A DNA stretch of 38,393 bases from a virus, in the IMG/VR virus record IMGVR_UViG_3300020472_000071, positions 1-38,393 of that record, one strand, 5' to 3'. Made by a program: the position numbers and the translations under genes. The notes under the pieces are model-generated. The model had not been told where the DNA came from. It did not search any database and saw only the letters and a list, made by a program, of their open reading frames with translations. Below, in pieces: positions 27,568 through 38,380 of this stretch (its first letter is position 1; the number at the start of each line of letters is the position of its first letter).

Positions 27568-27966
27568 GTGGCAACCAAATTTACGCAATCCTATAAGGAT
27601 ATATCTTTAGCTTTTAAGAAACATCCTGTAACTGACGATTTAGTAGTTACAAAGGATGGTGCTGCTATTAAGCAAGCAATAACAACACTTTTATTAACTG
27701 ATATTGGCGAAAGGCTGTTTCAACCCTCATTGGGTAGCAGTCTTCGCCAATTTTTGTTTGAACCGTTAGATTATGGTACTGCTTCTCTGATTAAAGGAGC
27801 GATTAAACAATGTCTTGGTAGATTTGAACCTAGAATTAGTATTACCAGCATAAATTGCGATCCAAATAGATCAGAAGATGGATTTGATGTTGAAATGACT
27901 TATAAAATAGTGGGAACTGATCGACCCCCAGTCACAGTAGACCTCTTTCTGAACCGTACACGATAA
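27568..27966 (+). CDS. 25: Baseplate wedge protein gp25
   Basis: 132 residues, the normal size of gp25. A-I-K-Q-A-I-T-T-L-L-L-T-D-I-G-E-R-L-F-Q-P followed by G-S-S-L-R-Q-F-L-F-E-P is the signature of the GPW/gp25 family, which joins the baseplate wedge to the tail sheath. The start is GTG (M-A-T-K-F-T-Q-S-Y-K-D); no earlier in-frame start fits. Its stop overlaps gene 6 by one base, the same order as in other T4-like phages. Confidence 0.95.
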   Translation: MATKFTQSYKDISLAFKKHPVTDDLVVTKDGAAIKQAITTLLLTDIGERLFQPSLGSSLRQFLFEPLDYGTASLIKGAIKQCLGRFEPRISITSINCDPNRSEDGFDVEMTYKIVGTDRPPVTVDLFLNRTR

Positions 27967-29771
27967 TGCCTTACACACAACTTAACAGTTTAGATTTTAC
28001 TGATATAAAATCCACTCTCAGAGAATATTTGAGAGCAGAATCAGATTTTACTGACTATGACTTCGAAGGATCTACTCTGAGTCAACTATTAGACGTACTT
28101 GCTTATAATACGTACTACACAGCGTTCAATACCAATATGGTAGTGAATGAACTGTTCTTGGATTCAGCGTCTCTCAGGGACAATGTAGTGTCTTTAGCGA
28201 AGCAACTAGGTTACAGTCCGAAGTCTGTTACTGCTTCAAAGGCGAATATCAGTTTCAATGTATCAATTCCTAATAATGCACCTGAGTTTGTTATCCTGAA
28301 GGAAGGCACAGGATTTCTAACCAATTATGACGAGACTACATACCAGTTTGTTGCTACAAAAGACTTTCGTGCAGAAGTAGCTAACAACGTTGCAGTTTTC
28401 ACTAATATTGAAGTAGTAGAAGGAAATTTAGTTACCACTAATACCACATTTCAGAGTGGGATCAAAGGACAGAGGTTCAGGATTGAAAACAGTGGTGCAG
28501 ATATGAATACTTTGACCGTGAGGGTATTTCAATCTGCCAATAGTAGTATTTTTGAAGAGTTCAGGGTAGCGGATAATATTTTAGATCCTAGTGTTGATGA
28601 AAACGCTCCAGTTTTCTTTGTGAATGAAATTGAAGATGAAAACTATGAGATTGTCTTTGGTGACGGTGTTCTAGGTAAGAAACTGGATAATGGTAATGTC
28701 GTTCAAATGTCATATGTGGTAACACATGGCAAAGAAGTCAATGGTGCCAAGACATTTACGTTTGGTGGTGTATTGAGTGATGGTATTACGACTTTAACAG
28801 TTCCATATCAGGTTCAATCTATTTCTACAGTAGAGAAAGCGTATGGTGGTGAGGATATTGAGAGTGTTGCTAAGATTAAGTATCTTGCACCTAAATTCTT
28901 CTCTTCTCAGAATAGGGCAGTCACCAGTTCTGACTATGAAGTGATTGTACGTAATGTATATCCTGCTATTAGTGATATTATTGTATTTGGTGGCGAGGAG
29001 CAAGTTCCACCTGACTATGGTAAGGTGTTTGTCTCTATTAAACCATCTGATGCATCATTCCTTTCCGCATATACTAAAGGTACGATTGCCAAAGACCTCA
29101 AGAAGTATTCTGTAGGATCTGTAAGACCTGTATTAATAGATCCATCTATCCTTTATGTTGAAATGGATTCAAGTATCTATTTTGATGGTACTAAGACAGA
29201 GTTACTTCCGCAACAAGTAGCATCTAATGCTGCACAAGCAATAACAGAATATTTGAAGACATCTCAGACAGAGAAGTTCAATGGTAAGTTCAGATATTCG
29301 AAATTCATTAGTGTCATTGATGATTCAGATAGAGCGATTCGTTCTAACCTAACCTCAATCACACTAAGGAAAGATTTCTATGCACAGTTGAATTCAACTA
29401 CATTTTATGAGGTATGTTACCAAAATGCATTTGATGTTGATTGTGATAATCCCGTTGTATCATCAACAGGTTTCATAACTTTAGAATATCCAAACTATAC
29501 CACGTATCTAGAGGATAGATCGGGTAAAATAGTGCTATATAGACTAGATTCAGTGTCAGGCGATAAGATTGTTTTAAATGACTCTTTGGGTGATATTGAT
29601 TATGCTCATGGTGAGATCAAGTTATATGATCTAACTATCATTCAAGGAAGTTTTTCTGATAATCGTATTGAACTGCGTGTAAAACCTGCATCTAATGATG
29701 TCACTGTACTTAGAGAAGTATATCTTGACGTAGATGTAGCAAAGAGTAAATTTACAGCAACTAAAGAGTAG
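27966..29771 (+). CDS. 6: Baseplate wedge protein gp6
   Basis: 601 residues, similar to T4 gp6. The N-terminal L-N-S-L-D-F-T-D-I-K-S-T-L-R-E-Y-L, L-L-D-V-L-A-Y-N-T-Y-Y and E-L-F-L-D-S-A-S-L-R-D-N-V-V are typical of gp6 in T4-like phages; the centre has the baseplate-J fold pattern (E-N-Y-E-I-V-F-G-D-G-V-L-G). It forms the dimeric core of each wedge that changes shape when the sheath contracts. Flanked by gene 25 and the giant protein with one-base overlaps. Confidence 0.95.
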   Translation: MPYTQLNSLDFTDIKSTLREYLRAESDFTDYDFEGSTLSQLLDVLAYNTYYTAFNTNMVVNELFLDSASLRDNVVSLAKQLGYSPKSVTASKANISFNVSIPNNAPEFVILKEGTGFLTNYDETTYQFVATKDFRAEVANNVAVFTNIEVVEGNLVTTNTTFQSGIKGQRFRIENSGADMNTLTVRVFQSANSSIFEEFRVADNILDPSVDENAPVFFVNEIEDENYEIVFGDGVLGKKLDNGNVVQMSYVVTHGKEVNGAKTFTFGGVLSDGITTLTVPYQVQSISTVEKAYGGEDIESVAKIKYLAPKFFSSQNRAVTSSDYEVIVRNVYPAISDIIVFGGEEQVPPDYGKVFVSIKPSDASFLSAYTKGTIAKDLKKYSVGSVRPVLIDPSILYVEMDSSIYFDGTKTELLPQQVASNAAQAITEYLKTSQTEKFNGKFRYSKFISVIDDSDRAIRSNLTSITLRKDFYAQLNSTTFYEVCYQNAFDVDCDNPVVSSTGFITLEYPNYTTYLEDRSGKIVLYRLDSVSGDKIVLNDSLGDIDYAHGEIKLYDLTIIQGSFSDNRIELRVKPASNDVTVLREVYLDVDVAKSKFTATKE

Positions 29772-32700
29772 TGCCAAAGACTGCAAGAAAAACCTCATTA
29801 TTAATAGAGAGTCAACTCGCTGCATTTATCAGTGAGGAGTATGAACTGTTTTCTAAGTTCATACAAAAGTACTATGAGCAGTTAGAATTACAAGGACAAC
29901 CATTAGATATTGCGAATCATCTCACAACATATCGTGATATTGATTTTTATGAGCAGGGTGTTCTAAAACAGAATACACAGTTAACCCAGTTTCTACAATC
30001 AACGGATGTGTCACTAACTGTGGGGGACACCAGTGGTTTCCCTGATAGTGGATATTTGAAGGTTGATGATGAGATATGTTTCTATAAGTCTAAATCAGCT
30101 ACACAGTTTCTAGAGGTCAGTAGGGGAGTCTCAGGTAACACCCAGCTGGGGGATCTCTACAAGGAGTCTACATTTGTTACTACTCAAGCAGCAGATCACA
30201 CTGTTCCTGCTAAAGTATACAATATAAGTAATCTTTTTCTATTTGCTTTAGTAAAAAGTTTCGAATCCCAGTATCTACCTGACTTTCCTGTTGCTTTTCT
30301 TAACGACAGCGTTGATCAGCGTAATTTGATCAAAAATATTGCAGATTTCTATAAATCAAAGGGTACATCACAATCAATCAAGTTCCTCTTCAAATGCTTG
30401 GTTAAAGATGATCCTCAACCAGAAGTAAAATATCCTAGAGAGCAGACGATCAAGTCTTCTGAGTCTACTTGGGTAAAAAATTATTCACTTAAGGCAAAAA
30501 TCCTTTCTGGCACTCCAGAGTCATTTATTGGAAAACGCATCGTCCAAAACGTAGACGGGGCCTACGCTTCGGCGGTTATAGATAATGTGCTTTTCAATGG
30601 AAGGCATGATGGTATTGATTTGTATGAATTGATACTTGCGGAAGAAAGTGTCAATGGAACATTCACATTATCATCAAAGAGTACTCTAACTGCGGATATT
30701 GATAATTCAAGTACTGTTGTTGATGTATTCTCTACATTAGGGTGGAAAGACAAAGGTAAGTTCGTTATTAACAACGAAACCTTCACTTTTGAAGAAAAGA
30801 CCATAGATCAGTTTACAATTAAGACTAGATCTGCCGCTTCTTCACATTCTATTGGTGATTTGGTATATGACGCTGCTGATGTTAAGGTAGGAAGTAATTC
30901 CGTACTCATTTTAGGAGTATTGTACAGTGCATCTCCTACTAGTCCAAACCCATATGCTAATGTTGGGGAAAAATTAGAGATATCAGATCCTGGTTTTGTT
31001 AACACTGATGTAAAGATATTTGATTCATCTAATAATATAAGATGGGATCTAAGTTCTATAAAAGCAATTTTCAATGATGGTGATGATTACTATATTGCAT
31101 TACCAAATAATCAGTTACGTATTGTTCCCAAACAATCTACGTTAACTACTGAGATCTATAAGACTAACAATAAAGACATTGGTGTCTTCCTTGATGGTAG
31201 TCTTGCTATGGGTGCAAGATACACTGACAGTATACTCAATGGTCCAATTCAAGAGATTCATGTTCTTCAACGAGGTAGTGGATACGCTAAGGAACCATTT
31301 GTTCTTGTAGGGGGTGTATCTGGTCTTGCAAGGACTAAGTTAGCAGGTCAGGTAGTCGAATCAGTTATTGTTGATACACCAGGCTCCTACACTGATATAC
31401 CCACCATAGAGATACTTTCTGGTAGGAACGCAGTAGTTACTCCAGTTATAACCAATGGTTCAATCACCAGTATGGTGGTAACTAATCCAGGTGAGTATTA
31501 TTCATCTCCACCTGTTATCAGGATCTTAGATTTAGCAGGTAAGGGTAGGTTTGCGGAATTTAAAGCAGAGGTATCTAATAATGGTCAAATTACCGCATGT
31601 AACTTAGTTACTGCTGGTAGTGGTTATACGGATGCTAATATTCAGGTTGACATCATTCCTGTTGGATCTGGTGCTGATGCATTTGCATCTATACTGTCTT
31701 GGACTCACGATAGGTATAAGTCAACTCAAACAAATCCAGTTCCTGCTGCTTTGCGTAGTGGCGACAACGGTACGAACCATAGTCCTATTCTGGGGTATGC
31801 TTATGATGGCAACCCCATATATGGTGCCTATGGTTATGCAGACCCACTAGACTCTACTAGCTCTGTCACACAAATGACCACTAGTTATTCTTTAAAGAGT
31901 TCTAGAACTAATGGTCCTTCTACTGCAACTTATGTTCTAGGTACATTCTTTGAAGATTATGAGTATACTCATAAGAGAGGAACACTAGATCACAATAATG
32001 GTAGATTCTGTTTAACACCTGAGTATCCTGATGGTGTATATGCATATTTTGTTACAGTTGATGGTACTACTCCAGTATTCCCTTATATCATTGGTGAGAA
32101 CTACTATGCAGTTCCTAGAGATTCTAATTATGTCCAGTCATTAAGTCATAGTGATATTCCTCAAACATCAAAACGATTAAGAACTGGTGATATACAAAAG
32201 AATGGCGATAAGACTACACTTATAGTAGATGAAGTCACAAGAGGTAGCATTGCAAGTGCAGAAGCATTATCTAGTGTCTCAACATTCTCAGTTGGGTCTC
32301 CATTAGAGATTGATGACTCAAACACTGAAGGACGTGGTGTTACTGCTGAAGTTGCTTCTGTAAAAGGAAAACCAATTTCTTCAATTGAATCACAGAAGAC
32401 TAAAGCATTACTAATAAAATTATCAAATACTGCATATCTGTTTGATGGAGATACTATAACACAATCAACTACTGGTTCTACTGGTCAGATAGTTGGTGAT
32501 GTGTTTAGTGGTAGTACAATTACATTGAGAGGTGTGAATGGTGTATTCACTACTACTGATCCATTATATTCTAATACTAAAGTAGTAACTTTAATATTGG
32601 ATGAAAACTCATCATATACGAAAGGATCGAATTTAAGTTATACTGATGGGGTTGCTACTACTATTGCAGTAGGAGAAGTATTAGAAAGTACTACAAGTAA

Positions 32701-35700
32701 AAATACAGTTAAAGTTAAAGTAACAAGTGGAGATTACAATGTTACTGATGACTATTTCATTAGAAGTAGTAATTTGATTGATACTGTTGGTTCTAAGTTG
32801 ATTAGTGTAACATCTTTAAGTTCTGGGTTGAATGTATTCACTATCAACAACAATACAGCGATCTTAAAGACTACTAGTAGTCATGGTGTTGGTATTGGTG
32901 ATGATATCGATGTTGACATTAATCCTGATGATAGTCTTACTACAACTACACAGTATGTCAGAAGCAGGATATATCAGGAAGTAACTTTCCAGTCACCTGT
33001 TGCTTCTACAGCAATAAATGATACAGGTATTGGTAGAACTACTATTCTAAATGGTGGTGAAGATTATACTGCTGGTACATATACTGATATTGCTCTTAAG
33101 GGTGGAACTGGAACTGATGCAACAGCAGACTTCGTTGTTGATCCTTCTGGTAGTGTAATAAATGTTACATTAAAGAATAAAGGTACTGGGTATCAAAAAT
33201 TTGAGATTCTTACAGTTGGTGACAGTGATTTGTCTAAGACTGATAGTAGTACACCAGTACTACAGTTAGAGATAGATCATATCGGTTTAGGACTCACTGA
33301 GACTAAGGTTAATGTAGATAGTGCTATAGGTTTCACTAAAGATGATTATATTCAGATTGATGATGAAATTATAAAAGTTATTAATAAGACTGGTAATGTA
33401 CTAACTGTAACTAGAGCACAAAAGGGAACAATTGCTATAGATCATTATAATGATGCAGTAGTTAAATTATATGTTCCTGGTTATACTTTAGATAGAGGTT
33501 ATAAGATTGGTGAACTTGCTGGAGATGCAGTCATACAGACATATGATCCAATTACTCAGAAAGCACAAGTTGTATGGGATTATAACTCAACGTTAACTTC
33601 AATTAATGCTGTTACTCTAAGTACTGTATTCTATGATACAAGTGATGATAAGAGACTTGTAAGAGTTGTTGAAGTCTCTGCCCCAATTGAAGTATTTGAG
33701 TTTTCCACAGATCAAATAAATTTTGTGAGAAATCCCATACTAAACATTAAGGAATTCTATAGATATAACTTTGATGTATCTCATGCCTCAATGGCTGACA
33801 GGGAGTTTGATATATCTCCTAGTATCAATTATAACATAAACACTCCAGAGAAAGTTGATTCTGGTGATATTGTTAATATTAAATTGGGATTTGGAGCAAG
33901 AGTTGCTACAAACACCTATAGTACAAAAGTACCACTAAGGTATTCTAAGTATTTCTATTTTGATAGGAATAACGTTACATCACGTGAGACAGGTTATTTG
34001 AATGTTGTACCTGATCCTCTTCAGGGTGTAAAGAAAGCATTGGCTGTAACAAGTGATTCTATTGTATATGACACTGGCGTAACTGCACCACATGACGGTT
34101 CTGGAACTGCCACATATACTTCCAAGTCTAAGTTTTCTATTGGTGCTATTGATACAATCAATGTTATTAACATCGGTGGAGAATATAAGAAACTTCCAAT
34201 CGTAGTTGGTGTTGTCCCAACAGAAACGCTGAAAGCGACTGCTACGACTGACATCTACAATGGTTCTATTAGTGGTGTAACTGTTGTTACTGCTGGATCA
34301 AATTATTCTAAACCAAAAGCAATTGTTGAAGGAAATGCATTATTAGATGTAGTATCTGATGCTGGAGTTATTACTGGTATTATTGTACTTGATGCTGGAT
34401 CTGGTTATACTGTTGCTCCAGAAGTTAGAATAGTAGAAAGTGATGTTGAGGTATATCTTTCAAGTTCTGATATAGGAGTTCCTAGAAATATTCGTATTAT
34501 TAACAATGGTGGTACTTATCACAGTGATACTACGTTGAGTTCTACTATCAGATCAAATTACGTATTTACTTTATCTAATTTTGATACTGATGCATTTAAA
34601 ATTGGTGAAACTGTAGTGCAGCATATTGGTGGTTTAGAAACTGCTAGGGGAACAGTTACATCATGGAGAAAGGGATCTAATATTTTATCTGTTAAAGATG
34701 TATCTGGTCTCTTTAGAGAAAAGTTGATTATTACTGGTCTTGCTAAAGGAAACACTGCTGTTTTGGATAGTGTTTCGTATACTGAGTTTACACCAGAGAT
34801 TAAAACATACTTTGATAATCTTGGATCATATAGTGATGATCAAGGTATAGTTAGTTCATCTAATCAAAAGATTACTGATACTTACTATTATCAAGATTAT
34901 TCATATGTTGTTAAATCTAAGACTTCAATTGATGTTTGGAGAGATTTAATTAAACAAACCACTCACCCTGCTGGTTTCCAGTTATTTGGTGAGGTTCTTA
35001 TTGAATCTGATGCACATGTCAGAATGTCACCCACTACATCTAGTGGACATTCTACTAGGATTCAATTATGGGATCCAGAGAAGAATAAGATCACTGTTGT
35101 TAGTACTAAGAAACAAATCAGTACTTCTATCATTAGGACTGAGCAACTTAAAGTAGAACAAGGGTTAGGTTCTGTATCACGTGATACATTCTCTACAGAA
35201 GAGGTCAGAGCAAAACAGATATATCTTAATTCTAATTTTACTGGTGCCTTTACTGATAAAGGAAACCTTGAAGGACAGAAGACATTTGTTATTGTAGATG
35301 AAATTGGTAATGCTGTTGCACCATATAATGCACAAGCATTGACTATTACTCTTGATGGTATTATACAAGAACCTGGTTCAGCATATGTTATCAATGGTAA
35401 TAATATTACATTCTCATCACCACCATTAGGTCCAAGAGTACATGAAGGACAGAATATAGAACAGGTTAAGTTCTATGGTAGGTGGTTTGAATTTAAGACT
35501 GCTGCATTGAATGCTAGGTATCTTAAGAAACTTAGAAATATACATCAAAGATCTGGTACTTGGATTGATGCTGCTAACTTAGTAGCAATGAATAGAGCAT
35601 ATATTCAATCAGAAACATTAGGTTGGATTAAGAATGAGTATCCAGCACTTACATGGGGTACATTAGGTCCAACATGTCATAGAGATATTGGTTTGGTAGT

Positions 35701-38326
35701 AGATGCATTAGAGCATGATTTAAGATTTGGTGGTAACTCTAAAACTATTGCTGCTGGTGAAGCATATTACAACAATGATCTTCTAGATTTCATTACAGGT
35801 GAAATTGAACCAACTATTAAAGCATATGAAAAGACAAGGGATCTTGCTATATTAGCAATGAGAAATATATTACCTACTGGTACATATACTACATTAGATC
35901 CATTTGTTGATATTAATATTCGTGTGGATTCAGGTAATCCTAAATGTGCAGATGTTGAATCTGCATTGATTTCATTGTATGAGAACTTAAAATCAACATT
36001 AGTTACAGGTCCAGGAACTGCTGTAACTTCTCTTCCTGACTACGTTAATAACGAAAACAAAATCTTTGACTTATATTATGATGATGGTGAAGAGGTAGTA
36101 ACTGACGCTAATGAAAATCTTTTAGTTGCAATAAGTGGTGTTGTACAACATGATTCTGCTTATCATATTGATAGAACCACATCACCAAATAAGATAGTAT
36201 TCTCTGGAGCACCTATCTGGGGTCAGGAAGCAAATACTAAGACTGTATATGAACCATTAGCAGTAGAGAATATTGCTCTACATGGTATTGGTAACTATAT
36301 CAGATGTGAGATTGAAACTTCTGGTATATTGGATGGATCTGCTGGTCCTTTCATTCTACTTGATAGTGCTACTAAAGAGGTTAAGAAAGTAGATGATGCT
36401 GATTATGCACTTGTCTTTATTGATGGTGTATTACAGAGACAGACTGAATCATATACTATCACTGGACCTGCTATAAGATTTACAAGAAAGATATTTGCTA
36501 AGAACAGTGTAGAAATTATGCTGTTGTATGGTAGAGATGTACAACAGACAATTACTCTGCATGATTTCCAACCTGGTAAGTATTTTAATAAATTAGAATT
36601 AACAATTACAGATACTAATCCTAATACATTTGGTTCATTGTTTAGTTGGTTTGAAACAAACTATGATAATTCTAGATTTGTATATCAAAAGGATGGATCT
36701 CGTAAAAATCCAATAGGTGAGATTAAGACTATTGAGAGACTTAATGATAGAGCAGTTAAATTAATCATTGCTGGTAATAATCCTTTATTCAATGGTTCCG
36801 AAGCATTATACTTCTCTACTGGTATTAATGAAGTAACTGTTGACGTTCCTAGTACACTTTCTTATCAAAAGGATGAGTATAACAATTACAAGATGCAGAG
36901 AAATGCTTCTGCATGGTTATATGATAGTGTACAAGCAGAAAGTGCATATTACCAATCAAAGAATTTAATAGCGAACTTGAATGTAGGGGATAAGATTAAA
37001 ATTGATGGTGAGAATGCTTATAGAGATATACAGGGATTACCAAAATATGTAAATCCTAAAGATTATAGATCTGGTTCTGAAGTATCTTCTAACTTCTTTG
37101 GTTCTGTATCTACTACAAATTATAATGGAGATGTTAATGGTGTTGGATTAAGTGTTACATGTACACTTACTGGTGATAAAGTAACAAGTATAGAATGGAA
37201 TAAGAAGAGTCTTCAATTATATTATGAAAAAGGTATTATTGAACCTACTACTGCATATGGATATGCTACTCCTCCAGTATTACACTTCGTTCCTGAAGAT
37301 GGTGCTGGTGGTGGAGCAAAGGCTGAGGTAATAGTTAGTAAGGGTCAAATTGTTGACATTAAATTAATACGTTCTGGTTCTGGATACACTAAGGCACCAA
37401 AAGTTAGTGTTGCTAGAAGATTTAGTATCATTAAGAGAAATGATAGAAAGATTGATAGTTTAGTTGGATTAATATTCTCAACTACATTATTAAAACAGTC
37501 TCCTTCTAATGTTACAACTGAAATTATTCCTATTAAGGGTATTGAAGTTATTGGTGATGTTCTACTTGGAGGTCCAGCTAGTGGAGGATTAGTTACTAAT
37601 AAACCAGTAGTTGTTTCTACATTCGAATTGGTTGCTGATCTTGGTGGATTTGTTTTTAATAAAGAGATCATTAGATCATGGCCAACTTCAGTCACTTCTG
37701 CCCCTATGGGATCCTCTATAGAGATTGAAATTGAAAAAACTAGAACTATTAGATCTGTTGCGACATTTAATGTCAACTTCAATAAGCAATTGATTAAATA
37801 TATCGTAACTGGTGCTGTTGATAATCATTTTGCTTATCAGAACACATATAGTTCCGCAATTTTAGGACCAACTCCACAGACATTTAATAGGGTTAGTTAT
37901 AGCACCGTTGGTGGTCAACTAGATCTAGGAGATGTACTTTCTACAGGTGGTATTCCAGTATCCGAGTATACACTGGAAGAGATCAGTAAGTGGGGATTTA
38001 CTATTGGTGAAATCAACGAAGCGGTAAACACGCAGTTTGTTGGTAACATCAAATGGAATTTTGTTAACCCATCAATCAACTACTATATAAGTCAGTTGAA
38101 CACAGCAGACTTGCCAGATGCTAGTGGTGGTGGATATGTACCAACAGGTGCTATCGTATATGCAAATACAACCAATTTCGATACAACAGGGACAATCTTT
38201 GTTGGTCGTGAGAAGATCAGTTACACTGGCAAGTTGAGTGATCGTTTTACAGGATGTACGAGAGGCGTAGAAAATTCTCCTATTGAGGAGCATCTCATTG
38301 GAGAGTACATCAGAAACGCCCTATAA
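29771..38326 (+). CDS. Giant baseplate wedge/fibre-type structural protein
   Basis: 2851 residues with GTG start overlapping the gp6 stop (TAGTG). N-terminus (about 1-225) has the wedge-type pattern F-I-S-E-E-Y-E-L-F-S-K-F-I-Q-K-Y-Y-E and N-I-A-D-F-Y-K-S-K-G-T. It then carries four copies of a module with D-D-E-I and T-R-G/T-R-A motifs (near residues 83-137, 315-371, 1180-1234, 2792-2851); about eleven G-S-G-Y-T-type units; and a YHYH domain near 663-780 (S-P-I-L-G-Y-A-Y-D-G-N-P-I-Y-G). A conserved helical block lies near 1935-2033 (G-T-W-I-D-A-A-N-L-V-A-M-N-R). By position it may take the place of T4 gp7 or carry fibres. Confidence 0.85.
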   Translation: MPKTARKTSLLIESQLAAFISEEYELFSKFIQKYYEQLELQGQPLDIANHLTTYRDIDFYEQGVLKQNTQLTQFLQSTDVSLTVGDTSGFPDSGYLKVDDEICFYKSKSATQFLEVSRGVSGNTQLGDLYKESTFVTTQAADHTVPAKVYNISNLFLFALVKSFESQYLPDFPVAFLNDSVDQRNLIKNIADFYKSKGTSQSIKFLFKCLVKDDPQPEVKYPREQTIKSSESTWVKNYSLKAKILSGTPESFIGKRIVQNVDGAYASAVIDNVLFNGRHDGIDLYELILAEESVNGTFTLSSKSTLTADIDNSSTVVDVFSTLGWKDKGKFVINNETFTFEEKTIDQFTIKTRSAASSHSIGDLVYDAADVKVGSNSVLILGVLYSASPTSPNPYANVGEKLEISDPGFVNTDVKIFDSSNNIRWDLSSIKAIFNDGDDYYIALPNNQLRIVPKQSTLTTEIYKTNNKDIGVFLDGSLAMGARYTDSILNGPIQEIHVLQRGSGYAKEPFVLVGGVSGLARTKLAGQVVESVIVDTPGSYTDIPTIEILSGRNAVVTPVITNGSITSMVVTNPGEYYSSPPVIRILDLAGKGRFAEFKAEVSNNGQITACNLVTAGSGYTDANIQVDIIPVGSGADAFASILSWTHDRYKSTQTNPVPAALRSGDNGTNHSPILGYAYDGNPIYGAYGYADPLDSTSSVTQMTTSYSLKSSRTNGPSTATYVLGTFFEDYEYTHKRGTLDHNNGRFCLTPEYPDGVYAYFVTVDGTTPVFPYIIGENYYAVPRDSNYVQSLSHSDIPQTSKRLRTGDIQKNGDKTTLIVDEVTRGSIASAEALSSVSTFSVGSPLEIDDSNTEGRGVTAEVASVKGKPISSIESQKTKALLIKLSNTAYLFDGDTITQSTTGSTGQIVGDVFSGSTITLRGVNGVFTTTDPLYSNTKVVTLILDENSSYTKGSNLSYTDGVATTIAVGEVLESTTSKNTVKVKVTSGDYNVTDDYFIRSSNLIDTVGSKLISVTSLSSGLNVFTINNNTAILKTTSSHGVGIGDDIDVDINPDDSLTTTTQYVRSRIYQEVTFQSPVASTAINDTGIGRTTILNGGEDYTAGTYTDIALKGGTGTDATADFVVDPSGSVINVTLKNKGTGYQKFEILTVGDSDLSKTDSSTPVLQLEIDHIGLGLTETKVNVDSAIGFTKDDYIQIDDEIIKVINKTGNVLTVTRAQKGTIAIDHYNDAVVKLYVPGYTLDRGYKIGELAGDAVIQTYDPITQKAQVVWDYNSTLTSINAVTLSTVFYDTSDDKRLVRVVEVSAPIEVFEFSTDQINFVRNPILNIKEFYRYNFDVSHASMADREFDISPSINYNINTPEKVDSGDIVNIKLGFGARVATNTYSTKVPLRYSKYFYFDRNNVTSRETGYLNVVPDPLQGVKKALAVTSDSIVYDTGVTAPHDGSGTATYTSKSKFSIGAIDTINVINIGGEYKKLPIVVGVVPTETLKATATTDIYNGSISGVTVVTAGSNYSKPKAIVEGNALLDVVSDAGVITGIIVLDAGSGYTVAPEVRIVESDVEVYLSSSDIGVPRNIRIINNGGTYHSDTTLSSTIRSNYVFTLSNFDTDAFKIGETVVQHIGGLETARGTVTSWRKGSNILSVKDVSGLFREKLIITGLAKGNTAVLDSVSYTEFTPEIKTYFDNLGSYSDDQGIVSSSNQKITDTYYYQDYSYVVKSKTSIDVWRDLIKQTTHPAGFQLFGEVLIESDAHVRMSPTTSSGHSTRIQLWDPEKNKITVVSTKKQISTSIIRTEQLKVEQGLGSVSRDTFSTEEVRAKQIYLNSNFTGAFTDKGNLEGQKTFVIVDEIGNAVAPYNAQALTITLDGIIQEPGSAYVINGNNITFSSPPLGPRVHEGQNIEQVKFYGRWFEFKTAALNARYLKKLRNIHQRSGTWIDAANLVAMNRAYIQSETLGWIKNEYPALTWGTLGPTCHRDIGLVVDALEHDLRFGGNSKTIAAGEAYYNNDLLDFITGEIEPTIKAYEKTRDLAILAMRNILPTGTYTTLDPFVDINIRVDSGNPKCADVESALISLYENLKSTLVTGPGTAVTSLPDYVNNENKIFDLYYDDGEEVVTDANENLLVAISGVVQHDSAYHIDRTTSPNKIVFSGAPIWGQEANTKTVYEPLAVENIALHGIGNYIRCEIETSGILDGSAGPFILLDSATKEVKKVDDADYALVFIDGVLQRQTESYTITGPAIRFTRKIFAKNSVEIMLLYGRDVQQTITLHDFQPGKYFNKLELTITDTNPNTFGSLFSWFETNYDNSRFVYQKDGSRKNPIGEIKTIERLNDRAVKLIIAGNNPLFNGSEALYFSTGINEVTVDVPSTLSYQKDEYNNYKMQRNASAWLYDSVQAESAYYQSKNLIANLNVGDKIKIDGENAYRDIQGLPKYVNPKDYRSGSEVSSNFFGSVSTTNYNGDVNGVGLSVTCTLTGDKVTSIEWNKKSLQLYYEKGIIEPTTAYGYATPPVLHFVPEDGAGGGAKAEVIVSKGQIVDIKLIRSGSGYTKAPKVSVARRFSIIKRNDRKIDSLVGLIFSTTLLKQSPSNVTTEIIPIKGIEVIGDVLLGGPASGGLVTNKPVVVSTFELVADLGGFVFNKEIIRSWPTSVTSAPMGSSIEIEIEKTRTIRSVATFNVNFNKQLIKYIVTGAVDNHFAYQNTYSSAILGPTPQTFNRVSYSTVGGQLDLGDVLSTGGIPVSEYTLEEISKWGFTIGEINEAVNTQFVGNIKWNFVNPSINYYISQLNTADLPDASGGGYVPTGAIVYANTTNFDTTGTIFVGREKISYTGKLSDRFTGCTRGVENSPIEEHLIGEYIRNAL

Positions 38327-38339
38327 ATAAATATAAATA
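38322..38339 (+). promoter_or_regulatory. Tandem late promoter
   Basis: Two exact TATAAATA elements (38322-38329 and 38332-38339), the first overlapping the stop of the giant gene. They lie about 42-59 bases before ATG 38381. This is the best late-promoter match in the window. Confidence 0.75.
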
Positions 38340-38380
38340 ACTCGGATTTAGTCTTAATTTAACATTTAGAGACCAGTGCT

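Noticed and set aside
33701-33709. TTTTCCACA inside the giant gene
   Set aside because: Single copy deep in coding DNA; probably chance.
37345-37782. 145-codon minus-strand frame inside the giant gene
   Set aside because: Wholly inside a strongly supported structural gene, with no recognisable motif and composition typical of a shadow frame.
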